Assembly: GCA_001430745.1 (NCBI GenBank) | Contig: KQ482066.1 | Location: 226,423 to 260,585, forward strand | DNA length: 34,163 nt | From: Auxenochlorella pyrenoidosa | Lineage: Eukaryota; Chlorophyta; Trebouxiophyceae; Chlorellales; Chlorellaceae | Reading direction: 5' to 3' | Shown here: positions 1-10,065 of the stretch, one piece after another | Layout of the letters: each line of letters opens with the position of its first letter | How positions within the stretch are numbered: the first letter of the stretch is position 1 | Made by a program: the position numbers and the translations under genes | The notes under the pieces: model-generated | Told to the model about the DNA's origin: nothing | Seen by the model: only the letters and a program-made list of their open reading frames with translations | Databases searched by the model: none

Positions 1-916
1 GGCGCGGCGGGGCGGCATCCGGTGCCGCGCAGCCGGCCGCCAGCGGTGGGGGGGCAGATGCCACCAGCTACCAAGCGGCCGATGCAAAGAAGCGGAGGAG
101 ACAGCTGCTGTCTGAGATTCGGTCTGCGGTGCCGCGCCCGGCTGCCGCGCTGGTGGCCGATGCCCTCCTGGCCGCGTCGGCAGCACAGACGGCCGCAAGC
201 GGGGGACTTGGCGCCCCGAGCAGCAGCAGTGGCAGTACTGCAGTGGCAGCGTCAGCAGCGGTGGCGGAGCGAGCCCTGGCTGCAGCACTGGGGCACCTGG
301 CAGCCATCTTTCCCCAGCTGCCGTCCCTGCTGCTGCTGGGGGCAGTGCGCCAGATGGCGGCAGCAGCGGCAGCAGAGCCTGCAGCCGGCAGTGGCACCGA
401 TGCTTCTCTCCTGTCTGCACACCTGTGCTGGCTGCAGCGCCTGCTGCCCAGCCAGGCGCAGCCGCAAATGCAGCAGCTGCAGGGAGGCAACGGCAGCATG
501 CTGGGTGCAGTCAAGGGCTGGGCTCCGAGCGCAGCCCTGCTGCAGCAGCTGCTTGCCAAGGCGCTGCCGGCGCAGGCGGCCGCGACGCAGCGAGCAGCCT
601 GGCTGGCCCTTGGCACGCGCGGTGGCAGCAGCGGCAGCGCTGCTGCTCAGCCAGCCAGCAGCGAGGCGGGGCTTGCAAGCGGCGGCGGCGAGGGGAGTGC
701 AGGGCGTAGAGCCAACGCTGCTGCCAGTGTCGCCGAAGCGCTCCGCCAGGCGGTCGTCTTGCTGCTTGCATGTGCGGGACAGGGCCCTGCCAGCAGGGCG
801 GCCACCTCCCTGGCCGCCCTCGCCCCCGGGCCTAGCGCAGCTGCTGCGCCCGAGGCGCAGCCCGCTGCGCAGCTGGAGGCTGCGGCCAACAGCCAACAAA
901 TGCTGCTGGCTCGCCT

Positions 917-947
<31 letters not shown>

Positions 948-1391
948 GGACAGCAGCAGCCCGCTGCGGGGCAGCCGCCGCGCAAGCGCTGGCGACACGC
1001 CGACACGTGGCAGCCGTGCGCGCTGGGCATGCTGCCCTGCGCAGCCGACCCCAACGGCAGGCTGCCTCCCCTGGACCCGCCAGCCCTCCTGGACCTGCCA
1101 GCGCCGTTTGTGGAGCACCAGGCTGCCGAAGCTGCAGCTGCAGCAGCGGCGGAAGCGGCAGCAGCAGCTGCCAGCAGCAAGGCGGGGCAGCCACGCGGCC
1201 CGCAGCAGTCGGCAGCTGCAGTGCTGCTCCGAGAGTTGCGAGAAGGGCCGCTGCAGGAGGTGGGCCCCTGGCCCGCCCCAGACCGCTTCACCGCAGCGGC
1301 AGCCTGCGCAGAGCCCGGCGGCGCGGGGCCCGCGGTGTTGGAGGCCGAGCCACGTGTGCAGCTGCCGCGCCAGGTTGCGCTGCTGGTCTGA
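1..1391 (+). CDS. 3' part of an unknown protein, possibly Las1-like (5' truncated)
   Basis: The frame beginning at base 3 is open from the window edge to a TGA at 1389-1391, so this is the last exon or exons of a gene starting outside. About 460 residues are visible. The start has a basic segment (KKRRR) and amphipathic helices rich in Leu and Ala. A Gln run sits near 918-944. Further on is a conserved-looking block, WQPCALGMLPCAADPNGRLP, from about base 1009, then long Ala runs and a short helical tail. The W-PC-x-GMLP block resembles, from memory only, the C-terminal part of plant Las1-like ribosome-biogenesis proteins; the N-terminal Las1 domain would lie outside the window. Strong GC at third positions supports this frame over the overlapping ones. 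Function remains tentative; a lineage-specific low-complexity protein is the alternative. Confidence 0.5.
918..944 (+). repeat. CAG triplet repeat coding for polyglutamine
   Basis: Nine perfect CAG triplets in the frame of the truncated gene, followed shortly by another three CAG codons. It encodes a Gln run in a low-complexity linker. Such runs are common in this kind of genome and may vary in length between strains. Confidence 0.9.
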
Positions 1392-2971
1392 CCCACTTCT
1401 GCTGCTCTTGCTGCTCATCCTTCCCAGTCTCCTTCTTCAGCTCAGCCACCCGTTTTCGACAGTTTTTACAAGTGAGAGACACCAGGTACAGAGAGGAGAG
1501 GGAGGTGCCAGGAATCCCCAGGAAAAAACGGTGCAGAGGGTGGGGGCACGCCCACCCTGGGCGGAGAAAAGACTTGCAGGGAGCCGGCAGGCAGGGTCGG
1601 GCACCTGCTCCGGAGTTGTGTGCAGCGAGCGGGCTGAAGGCAGACATTCAGGTAAGACCATCAAACAGGGCCCGGAGGAAGGGGCTTATACCGGTTGGAC
1701 AGTGGGAGTGGAAACAGAGGAAGAGGGGTGGGTGGGTATGGTCGAGGGAGGGTCATGCTGGCGCCCTTGAGTGGGCTTGCCCTTGGGGTGGCTTTCTGCG
1801 CAGAAGGAACGAGGGAAACGCACATGGGGGAAGGGGCGCTGGCGTGCGCCGGGCTTGGGAAGGGGGAGAGGGGCGGCTATCTGTCTTCAAGGACAGCCCT
1901 GTGGGCGCGGCATGTTCAAGATGGAAAAAAACAGGGTCGTGGCAAGGCTCTTGACTCTGTCAGCCGTAGAGGGTGGGGGCGTGCGAAAGGGCGCAAGAGT
2001 GCTTGAATAGCAAAGACCTGAGGGGGCCGCGGGGGGCCCCTGAACTGAGCGGGAGAAGGGTCGAGTTGCGTCAGGATCCAGCAGGAAGGCGGGGGAGATG
2101 AAATTGGCGCGGCGCAATCTTCTGAGCTACCAGAGGGCTGCTCTTGGGGCTGGGCGGGGGGAGGGGGGTGGTTGGGGAGGGGCGCTGCTAGAGCGCGGCG
2201 GGGGCCCGGGCTCAGGCGAGCAGGGGAGGGCGTCAACAAGCAGGGGTTGAGGTGGCACGACCATGTGCGGGGGAAAGAAGACGTGTGGCGGAAGTCGCCA
2301 GTGCACCTCTTACGGCAAACAATTCGTGGCAAAGGGAGGCGGTGCAGGGGGGCGACGCGGCGGCGCCGCGCCCCCAAGGCATGCAGGGTAAGCGTGGAGG
2401 CCTCAGTCGTTGCCACTCGGACACAGCCGCAAACGGCACAGGGTCGCCGTTGTGCGGTGGGGGTTGGACAAGGGATGAAAACATGCGACGGGCGGGAGAG
2501 GACAATGCAGTGGTAAGAGCGCAGCGAGGGGTGCATTCAGGGGGCTTGGGTGGACAGCGGCTATAGTGCTGGCAGTGGGGGGCCAAGGGTGTGCGGCGTG
2601 AGGCAAGCGAATAGTCTAGGGGCGGTATCAAGAAAGACCATGGCTGGCTGCCACGCTGGCGCCAGCGCCGGCCCAGCCGCGAGCGATCTGCTGCTGCGAA
2701 CTTGTCGTGCTGTCTATGTTTCCAAGTGGCATGCAAGGGCGTGACGAAGGCGCAGGTGCCTGTGTGGGGAGCCCGCCAGCGGCGGCACGCTGCCACGCGC
2801 TGGCGCGGCCGCAAAATGGCGCCGCACACGGGCCGCCGCGGCCTGCGGCAGCAGGCGGCGGCGTGCCAGGCCGGGGGGCCGCAGGGCACCTGGGCGGGGC
2901 GCTGCCTCCCCGAGTGCCGCCTGTTGAAGTCCCCTGGCCAGGCGGCGGCTGCCGCCGCGTGCCGGCTGTGC
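1392..2971. other. Convergent intergenic region, purine-rich on the plus strand
   Basis: This 1.58-kb stretch lies between the stop of the left-hand gene (+) and the stop of the bZIP gene (-), so it should hold both 3' untranslated regions. I see no exon with convincing coding character. From about 1480 to 2560 the plus strand is dominated by G and A, including dense G runs at 2146-2182. No TGTAA poly(A) signal was seen on either strand here, so the 3' ends of both genes are unplaced. Several open frames cross the region but look like the result of the base skew. Confidence 0.6.
2146..2182 (+). other. Potential G-quadruplex tract
   Basis: At least six runs of three or more G are packed into 37 bases and separated by loops of 1-5 bases, which meets the usual quadruplex pattern. 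It is in the purine-rich intergenic stretch, on the sense strand of the left-hand gene's likely 3' untranslated region. Any function in RNA 3'-end formation or pausing is conjecture. Confidence 0.55.
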
Positions 2972-4891
2972 TCAGAAGGCAAAGTTCAGGAGGTCGGCTG
3001 TCGGCATGAGGTCCAGCGGGTCGCAGCACCCAGCGGCTGCCAGCTCGGCGGCGGCCAGGCCGCCCACGCCCGACATGAACATGGGGTCACACAGATCCTC
3101 GTCGTCGCTCATGCTGCCGTGGTCGCTGGCGTCTGCGGGGCCGGCAGGGCGAGGGCTGGAGGGGTCAGGTGCGGGGTGATCAGCGCAGGCAGGCCGGGCA
3201 GGCAGGAGGTTGGGAGGTTGCGGTGGGAGGGCCACGCCGCAGCTTGCTCCAGCGCCGCAACCAGGTGGGGCGGGTGGGCCGCAGCAGCATGCACAACTGC
3301 AGCAGGGTGTGCAGCGAGGGGCGGCATGCAGAGCGGGCTCACCGTGCCCGGCGCTGCAGTTGTCGATGCCAGAGGGCTCATGGCGGGACACGGATCCCGA
3401 GCTGGCCTTGGGGCCGGTGCCGGTCGAGGCGGGGTGGGGGCCAGGGCCGGGCAGCGCCAGGGCGGTGCCGCCACCGCCACCACCGCTCTTGCTGAGCTCC
3501 AGGCTGCAGGCGGCGGAATACGGAGGTGGCAGGGCCAGCTGTCGGGGAAATGCAGCAGGGACTTTGAGGGGAGACCAATGGCAGCTGGGTGCTGGCACCC
3601 AGGGCCCTCGCGCGCACGCCACAACAACGACTGCTCAAGCGCCCAACGACCAGCCCAGAGTGGGGGTGTGCAGGGCTCACCGCAGGCGCTCATTTTCCAT
3701 CTTGAGCGCGCGGTTCTCCATCTCCAGGCTCTTCATATATGCATTCTTGCGCTGGCGGCTGCACGGGTTGGGGGTGGAGGGCAAGGGTGTTGGGGTTGGG
3801 GATTGTTGAGAGCTGCCAAGAAGGTGTCTACCGCTGCGTGGCGGCCCCTGTTTGCGATGGCAGCCAAACGCAGGGCGCGCCTGCAGCCCAGGGCTGCAGG
3901 AAATGCAAGGAAAGGGGGCAGGTAGGAGCACGAGCAGGTGCGGGGAAGCTGCAGGGCCGTGGTCCCGCAACAAGCGTCCACTCGGGCACCGCTTCCTCGG
4001 CGCCTCCCAGCGCCTGCCTGGTGCACCACGCCACTGATTGCGAGAGTAGCGAGGCCAGGGCGGCAAACCCTGCCCCCGCCGCTGCGCCCGAGGGCACCCC
4101 AGCCTTGCAGCCCCCGGTTCAAACCGCCGCCCGCGCGGTGCCGCGCCGCACACACCTGCGCTGCGCCGACTCGCGCCGCCGCTTCTTGATGCGCTCCGTC
4201 TGCTCCTCCACCTCCTGCTGCGTCTTGCCGCGCTTGCTCAACAGCACGGGGGCGGGCATCGGCATAGGCGGCAGCGCCACCCCCGCCACCGCCTGCTGCT
4301 GCGCCAGCATGTGCTGCTGCACCGCCGCCTGCTGCTGCTGGGCAAGGACGGCCTGCTGGTACATCTGCGCGGCCGCGGGGTAGGCCTGTGGGTTCTGCAT
4401 GATGGCCGCCTGATGCTGCATCACTGCCTGGAACTGCAGCTGCTGGACCGCGTTCGTCGGCACGGCCGGCACGGGCGCTGCGGCGGGCACCGCCAGGGCG
4501 GGCTGCGCGGTCGCGGGTGCGGCCAACACCTGGCCCATCACCACCGTGTTGCTGGTCTCCGTGGCGGGAGCGCCGCAGCTGCTGCCAGCGGACGCATCGG
4601 CGCCAGGCGCGTTGTTGTTGCCGCTGAACAGGGCCAGCAGGGCCAGGTCTGCGCTCACGAGATGCAGGGAGCAGAGTGAGCGCGGCAGGGTGCGCGGTGG
4701 GGCCTTCAACGGGCACAGTGCGGGCGATGCACCCAAGGGGCGCCACAGGACCGCTCGCGCTCACCGTTGGCGTCCAGATCGTCGGCACCTTGATCAAAGA
4801 GAGACTCGAGGTCCAGAGGGACCTCTAGCTTAACTGCTTCGGCCGCTGGGGGCGGGGCGGCCCCTGGCTGCCGCACTGCAAACCTGCACAT
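2972..4891 (-). CDS. bZIP transcription factor
   Basis: Five exons on the minus strand: 4891-4765, 4648-4156, 3758-3681, 3503-3343, 3132-2972, with GT-AG introns and continuous phase, giving 339 residues. The ATG at 4891 is the first Met in its open frame. The N-terminus has a Leu/acidic motif (LEVPLDLESLF) that could act in transcription. A Gln/Ala-rich region follows, then the bZIP. The basic region (about residues 194-209, RRRESAQRSRQRK) continues into a zipper with Leu at about 218, 225 and 232 and correct N-x7-R-x9-L spacing. Introns split both the basic region and the zipper. The residue normally an invariant Asn (before RESA) is Arg, codon CGG. The C-terminus is Gly/Pro/Ala-rich with an acidic tail (SMSDDEDLCDP). 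It should bind DNA as a dimer in the nucleus; targets are unknown. Confidence 0.9.
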
Positions 4892-5499
4892 TGCTCTCGC
4901 GACGGCTGCTTGAGTTGCCAAATGTTTGAAGTGTCTAGGCGGCCTCTCTGCCTCAGATTTGGGGGAGTGAGGCCTCGGTTATGAGCGAGCATGACACGCG
5001 CAGCAGCAAGATTCAGGGGAGGGTTTCTTGAGCACCTTGAGCACATTTGCACACCTCTTTCCTGAGCGGGCATCCCAGTGTATATTACCAGCCAGCGATC
5101 GCCGTATCACCCGCTACAGACCGAAGCAACATGCAAGGGTGCACTTGCTGCTGTGCCCCTCCAGGTTCTGCTGGCTGCATTTGTCCGGCTGAGTTAAAAC
5201 AGTGATTAGGGGGCTTGGCAGATTCGCCCGCTCCATGCCCGAGAGGTTGCAGGTCTCACGCCAGGGCGCCGCAACTCTGTTGCTTTCAAGCACTCACAGG
5301 AAGTGTGGTGCACGGCCGCACCCCTGCTTCTCTCAGTTATAAGAGTGGCCTTCACTTGCCCCACAGGCAGTGAAAGCTTGCCGCTACAAGCTCTTACGAG
5401 CTGGCGGACCATTCGGTCATGCGTCTCGGGCGTGGCAGGGGCAGGCGCCGCCCGCACGGAGCAGCCACTTTCGTCGAGCAGTCACGCCCCTGCAAGCAG
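4892..5499. other. Intergenic: bZIP upstream region
   Basis: This stretch separates the bZIP start from the downstream end of the CmcI-type gene; both are on the minus strand. It should contain the bZIP promoter and 5' untranslated region. Base composition is less GC-rich than in the genes. I see no coding exon, no clear TATA box at a convincing distance and no repeat. Confidence 0.5.
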
Positions 5500-5504
5500 T
5501 TACA
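5500..5504 (-). terminator. TGTAA poly(A) signal of the CmcI-type gene
   Basis: TTACA on the plus strand reads TGTAA on the minus strand, 126 bases past the stop at 5630. TGTAA at this distance is the standard green-algal poly(A) signal. Confidence 0.6.
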
Positions 5505-5629
5505 CAGGCCCTCGCGCTGCTGCTTGGCCTGGCTGCAGCACTGTGCTGCAGTGACGTGTGTGCTCCCTACACCTTGTGGCACAATGCCGCAATGACAAGG
5601 GACTGGCCCCGGCCGGAAATGCACAGGCC

Positions 5630-7108
5630 TCACGACAGGCGCTTCAGGTAGCCCCCCGGGTGGTGCGAGTAGAGCAGCTCCCGGCCACGGTCGGCCACCC
5701 AGCGCTGCGGCCCCTCCCTGGCCAGGAACTCCCGCACGGCGTCCAAAGGCCCGGGCAGCGGCCCCATGCGCGTCATTTTGGTGTCCTGGAGTGCAGCGTG
5801 GCGGGAGGGAGGGGGCCATCTGGGGGGGCTGAGGAGTCAGCGGGAATGCATGCCTGAGCGGGCGGGCTCAGCACGGTGCAGCAGCAGCGCGATCAGCGTG
5901 CGCCTCGTGCTCTGGCCGCAGCCATGCGGCAGGTGCCCACACCCACGCTGGGCTCGGCGCCTGCGGCTGCCTCGTCTGCTCAGCCCCACAGCAGAGCTGG
6001 CAGCACCCCCGGCTCCTGCCCTGCCTCACCTGCACCACGCAGTAGCTGCCGACCGTCACAAACGCCTTGCAGTAGTGCTCCAGCTCCTGCGCCACGTTGA
6101 GCGCCGAGTGGTCCGAGTCGAGCAGCACCAGCACGCGGCTGGCGTTCCTGGCGGCCGCCGCCATCGCTGCCTGCACCGCGGGGTCTTCCGAGCTGCCCTG
6201 CAGCAGAGCGCGGGGGGGCGGTGTGTGTGGGTGGTGGGTCGGGGGCGGGTTGGGGGGTTGTCAGGCGGCTAGCAACGCAGCCACGTGGGCCATGGTGACA
6301 GGAGCAGAGGGAACTGTGAGCGCAGCGCCCTCCGCTGCCTGCCACTTGCCCTCGCTGCTCCCCGCCCGTGCCTTGTGGAACGTGGCATACTTGGCCCAGA
6401 GCCGGTGCTGCGTGGGGTTGAGCTGCGAGCTGCCGGTGTCCGCGCCAAAGCCGGTGGCGGGGTCGGTCGTGTCAATCGTGTGTATTCTTCGGACAGGGGG
6501 GCCGCGGGCCAGGCAGCTTGAATCGAAAGACCATTAGAGTTCCACCCGCAGGCAGCACACAGAGTGCACCCCAGCCCGTGCCCTCACTGTCCCACCCTTG
6601 CCTGGCTGCCTCGGACCAGCGGGCGGCTGTGGCCCCCTTGCCGCTGCCGTGCCTGCCCTACGGTGCCGGCCTGATCCCAGGGTGCAGCCCCCCGCCCACC
6701 TCGAGTGGTGCAGCTCCAGCAGCTCGAGGATGCTGGCCCACAGGATGGTGCTGCCGCCGGCCGCGGTGCCCGTCTCTATGATCAGGTCGGGCCGTGCCTC
6801 CACAATGATGTCCTGGATGGCCAGCAGGTCAAAGCCGTTCTGCATCGCCGGGAAGCCTGCAGGCAGGCCAGCAGAAGGGGGAAGGGGCTTACACGTGTTC
6901 TGCAAGGAATCTGCAGGAAAGGCGGGTTGGGTGCGGGCGCAGGCGTGGGGGTGCCGCGGCCTGACGAGGCAGGCGGACGAGGACGGTGCAGCACCGGGCG
7001 AGTATGCAGGCGGGCGGGCAGGCAAGTGGTCAGGCGGTGCAGCAAACCTAGCCACTTCTGCCTCATGAACACTCGCTTGACCTCGTACCTGCAGGCACAG
7101 AGATACAT
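5630..7108 (-). CDS. Cephalosporin hydroxylase / rhamnosyl O-methyltransferase (CmcI) family protein
   Basis: Exons 7108-7048, 6856-6700, 6516-6372, 6197-6030 and 5785-5630 give 228 residues in phase, close to family length. Family hallmarks: WLGFPAMQNGFDLLAIQDII near residue 19, the SAM-binding loop IIETGTAAGGS (about 46-56), LDSDHSALNV (about 147-156), SYCVVQDTKM (about 172-181) and a GGYLKR ending. The family holds SAM-dependent methyltransferases and a CmcI-type role; the substrate here is unknown. In most members the residue before the Asp-Thr is often Glu; here it is Gln. The start is uncertain: the ATG at 7108 gives MYLCACRYEV, directly after an in-frame TGA, but an ATG at 7236 opens a hydrophobic signal-anchor-like stretch that could be joined by a short intron. 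Intron 3 seems to use a GC donor (AAG|GCACGG at 6371), since only that keeps phase and aligns FHKGSSEDP. Confidence 0.86.
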
Positions 7109-7385
7109 ACAGTTGCATCACTGCGCATACAGAGGAAGTAAAGTAAAGCAGAGGATACGGCCGCGGCGCACAGGCCGAGCCGCAGCACGCATCGCCCAGT
7201 CCCAGGGCCAGGGAGGCGCAACATGATGGCATCCATGAAGCCGGTTGACGCGCCGTTCGCCCACGCGCTTCAGTCTCGATTGAAAGGACGGGAGCCCTGT
7301 GTGCTAAGCAACTGATTTGTAACGTGAGCCAAGGAAAAACCCAGCACCCAGCATGGCAGCCCCTGCCACAGTCAGGGGGCCCCGC
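7109..7385. other. Short region upstream of the CmcI-type gene
   Basis: On the minus strand the frame from the ATG at 7236 reads a short N-terminal stretch with a hydrophobic segment (LCAAAVSSALLYFLC, about 7170-7125) before losing phase with the family domain. It may be a first exon giving a membrane anchor, a 5' leader with an upstream reading frame, or chance. The stop of the next gene lies at 7386. Confidence 0.4.
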
Positions 7386-9357
7386 TCACAGCAGGTCAAA
7401 CAGCTCCAGCAGCGTGTCCTCGTCTGGCTGGTCCACCTTGAAGGCGCGGTACCCTGCCTTGTTCAGCCGCTCCTGCAGCAGCAGCAGCAGCACGGAGCCC
7501 CGGGGCAGTGCAGCCTTGTAGTGCAGCCCAGCGGCTGCCTCACGCTGTGGCGCGTTTTGTGGCACCCTGACAGCCCTGCTCCTAGGACTGCGCGAGGCTA
7601 TGCGGAAGCAGGCATGGTACACCTGCCATGCAGGGCTGGCCAGCGCCCGGTGCTGCCCTGCACTGCCAGGCCACCCGCCCAGCGTACGACGCGCGGCACG
7701 TGCGCACGCCGCGCCCTGGGCGCCGGACGTCTGCTGACCAAGCGCATCGGCGCACCCCACCCGTATCCACCACAGCCCAAAGGTGGGCTCCGTCACCAGG
7801 CTGCTGCAGATGCCCTTGGTGGCCACCTCATCCACCAGGGTGTCCACGCTCCAGGTGGCGCCCGTGTAGCCCAGCAGGCCCAGCATGCTGCCCGAGCAGG
7901 CAAAGCCTGCGCGCAGGCGGCACAGGTGCGCACTCAGGCACGACCGGGCAGAGGCGGGCATGCGCCTGCTGCTGCGATCTGCAGAGGAGGAGGGGGACCC
8001 TGGGGCGGTCGGCGGCAGCAGCAGGCTGGCGGGCGGGAGGGAAGGCGGGAAGGCGGGGGGCAGCCACCTGGCTTGTCTGGCTCATCCTGCCCTTCGGGAC
8101 AGCCTGTGGTGCCGACCTCATCAGCGCTCTTCACTGCAGGGGGGGGTGCCCATCAAGGCAGGGGTTCAGAGCCTCGGCCACCTTCAAACACCGCGGATGC
8201 CTCTCATGCCAGCGGACAGGCAGCGGCGGGCGGGCGCTCACCCCGCGCCTCTGCGCTCGCCGGCACCTGCGCGCCGCATGCGCACACCCGGCTGCCGGTG
8301 GCGTGCAGGAGGAAGCGGGACAGCAGGTCGGACAGCTGCCTGTCCAGCTGGGCGAGGAGCGGGTCCTGCACCCCCTGGAGCCCCAGCAGGGGGAAGAGGG
8401 GGGTGCCGCGCAGCCGGGAGTCGTCGGCGCCAGCCGGTGCCAGCTGGCGCAGCCACTCCACTAGGGCCTGGCAAGCCGGGCAGCGGGCCGGAGCGCAGCG
8501 TCTTGTTTGCCGCCTGTGCAGACACGACCGGTTCCAGGCCCCTAGCTGCTGCCGACAGAGGGGCGCACCGGCAGCACACGCATGGCGCAGGGCACGGCAA
8601 GCACCGGCCAGTCCAGCCGCACAGCCAGCTCACCGCTGTCAGCTTGCCACGCAGCGCGCGCAGCAGCGAGGCGTCCCCGATGCCCTGGCTCCATGGCGGC
8701 AGGCACATGTACGGCGTGTACAGCACGCCGGCCGCCGTGCCCGCCTCGCCAAGCAGCCGCGCAACATTGATGGGCACGTCGTAGGGGCTGGCTGCCGCAA
8801 CGGCTGCGCTGTCGGGTGCAGCGGTGGACGCACCTCCCCCTGGCTGCTCCACATTGCAAGGCTGCAGCCGGGAGCAGATGCGTAGCAGATTGCTGTGCAC
8901 GTGCATTGGCATGCAACAGGTAAAGAGGCATGCATGGTCGGGGGCACAGCAAGGCTCGACCGGGTGCCACCCTAGGCACGGGTGCGCGCAGGCCGGGGCG
9001 AGCGCCTGCTGCGCCCGCCGCATCGTCCGTCTGGACGTGCCGCACCTTGGCACGTTGTTCAGCCCGTGCCAGCGCTCTGCAGTTGTCTGCCGCACTTGCC
9101 GCGTGCGTGGACTGTGCGCGGCGTTCAAACGAACAGGTGAACAGGCATGCCCAGGTCAGTTGGCGTCACCAGCAGGCTGCCAGCCACCGGCTTGCAAGGC
9201 AGGGCAGGGCCGAGTAACGGGCACTCACCGCCTGCTTGACTGCAGGGCTGAGCCGTGTGCCCAGCACAAAGCAGAAGAGCCCAAAGGCGGCAGCAGGGAG
9301 CAGCCTGCCGAGGGGGCGGCCGCTGCCGCGCGCGGTGCCTGGCCGCGCAAGTGCCAT
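7386..9357 (-). CDS. Unknown protein with an N-terminal signal anchor
   Basis: Six exons, 9357-9229, 9111-8971, 8861-8634, 8467-8242, 7906-7797 and 7472-7386, splice in phase to 306 residues. The ATG at 9357 is followed by an Arg-rich head (residues 1-18) and one hydrophobic segment (about 19-34, LLPAAAFGLFCFVLGT), typical of a type II membrane or secretory protein. A charged helical stretch follows (RALARAEQRAKVRHVQTDD), then a variable Ala-rich linker, and conserved-looking blocks: PINVARLLGEAGTAAGVLYT, YMCLPPWSQGIGDASLLRAL, a Leu-rich helix (LLAQLDRQLSDLLSRFLLH) with a nearby CAC motif, GYTGATWSVDTLVDEVATKG, and a tail ending GYRAFKVDQPDEDTLLELFD. I do not recognise the family and saw no catalytic signature. 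The clean splice phases and sensible helices argue that it is a real gene. Confidence 0.75.
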
Positions 9358-9945
9358 GGAAGCAGTTCCAGGCTGCCAAAAGCCTCACGACAAGACCTGT
9401 ACGATTTTCACAGAGTTGTGAAACCGCTGGGCCAAGTGGCAGAGGCTGGCCAGCAACGGCGGTAGCGGTAGGCGGCAAGGCAGCAGCAGCTACGGAGGAA
9501 GCGCATGACGGGTATGCACGATCAGACCCCTCGCCTTAGTAAAAGGAGCTAGGGCTCCGGCCCGCAAACACTGCTGCCTGCCTGGCCGACCGAGGACGCT
9601 CACCCACCCCCTGTCACTTGCTTGCACAATAACTGTGGTTCGATCGGAAGGGATGAAACGTACAGCTTTCGATCAAGGCAACGGAAAGGTAGGAGGTGGG
9701 AGCTGGCAAGTACGCAGTGCTGGCGGGGGTGGGTACCCGTGGGTGCGCTGATGAATTGCTAGCTGATGGGCGTGAACCTGCATGCCTGATGCTCACGGCA
9801 CCCAAGCCTGATACTTGCAACAAGTGAGATGCTGTAGTGTAGCATGCCCAGCCCTGTATGATCCAAGCAGTGCACAATGCCAGGCAAGCGAGAACGGTCA
9901 GCTGTTGAAGTGTCGTATGCCTGCACCGCTGGTGGCAGCGCTGAT
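9358..9945. other. Intergenic: upstream region of the signal-anchored protein gene
   Basis: This 588-bp stretch lies between two minus-strand genes and should hold the promoter of the signal-anchored protein gene. Composition becomes less GC-rich towards 9600-9900. No coding exon, RNA gene or repeat is evident. Confidence 0.5.
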
Positions 9946-9950
9946 TTACA
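9946..9950 (-). terminator. TGTAA poly(A) signal of the 396-residue protein gene
   Basis: Minus-strand TGTAA sits 116 bases past the stop at 10066, in the distance range seen for the other genes of the window. Confidence 0.6.
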
Positions 9951-10065
9951 AACAGGGACAGCATTCAAGGTAAGGATGCAGACTGAGTCTACAGCATTGG
10001 AGCAAAGTTTCGTTGGAAAAGGCCAGAGCAACCCACATGTTCCCACTGTGCAGCTGGCGGTGAGC

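Noticed and set aside
22..1770. 582-codon plus-strand open frame
   Set aside because: It overlaps the preferred frame of the truncated gene, is dominated by Arg, Ser, Cys and Trp as expected for an off-frame reading of GC-rich Ala codons, and runs past the real stop into purine-rich DNA.
7353..8885. 510-codon plus-strand open frame
   Set aside because: It lies opposite exons 3-6 of the signal-anchored protein gene; composition (Arg, Ala, Gly, Cys) is that of a complement of GC-rich codons.
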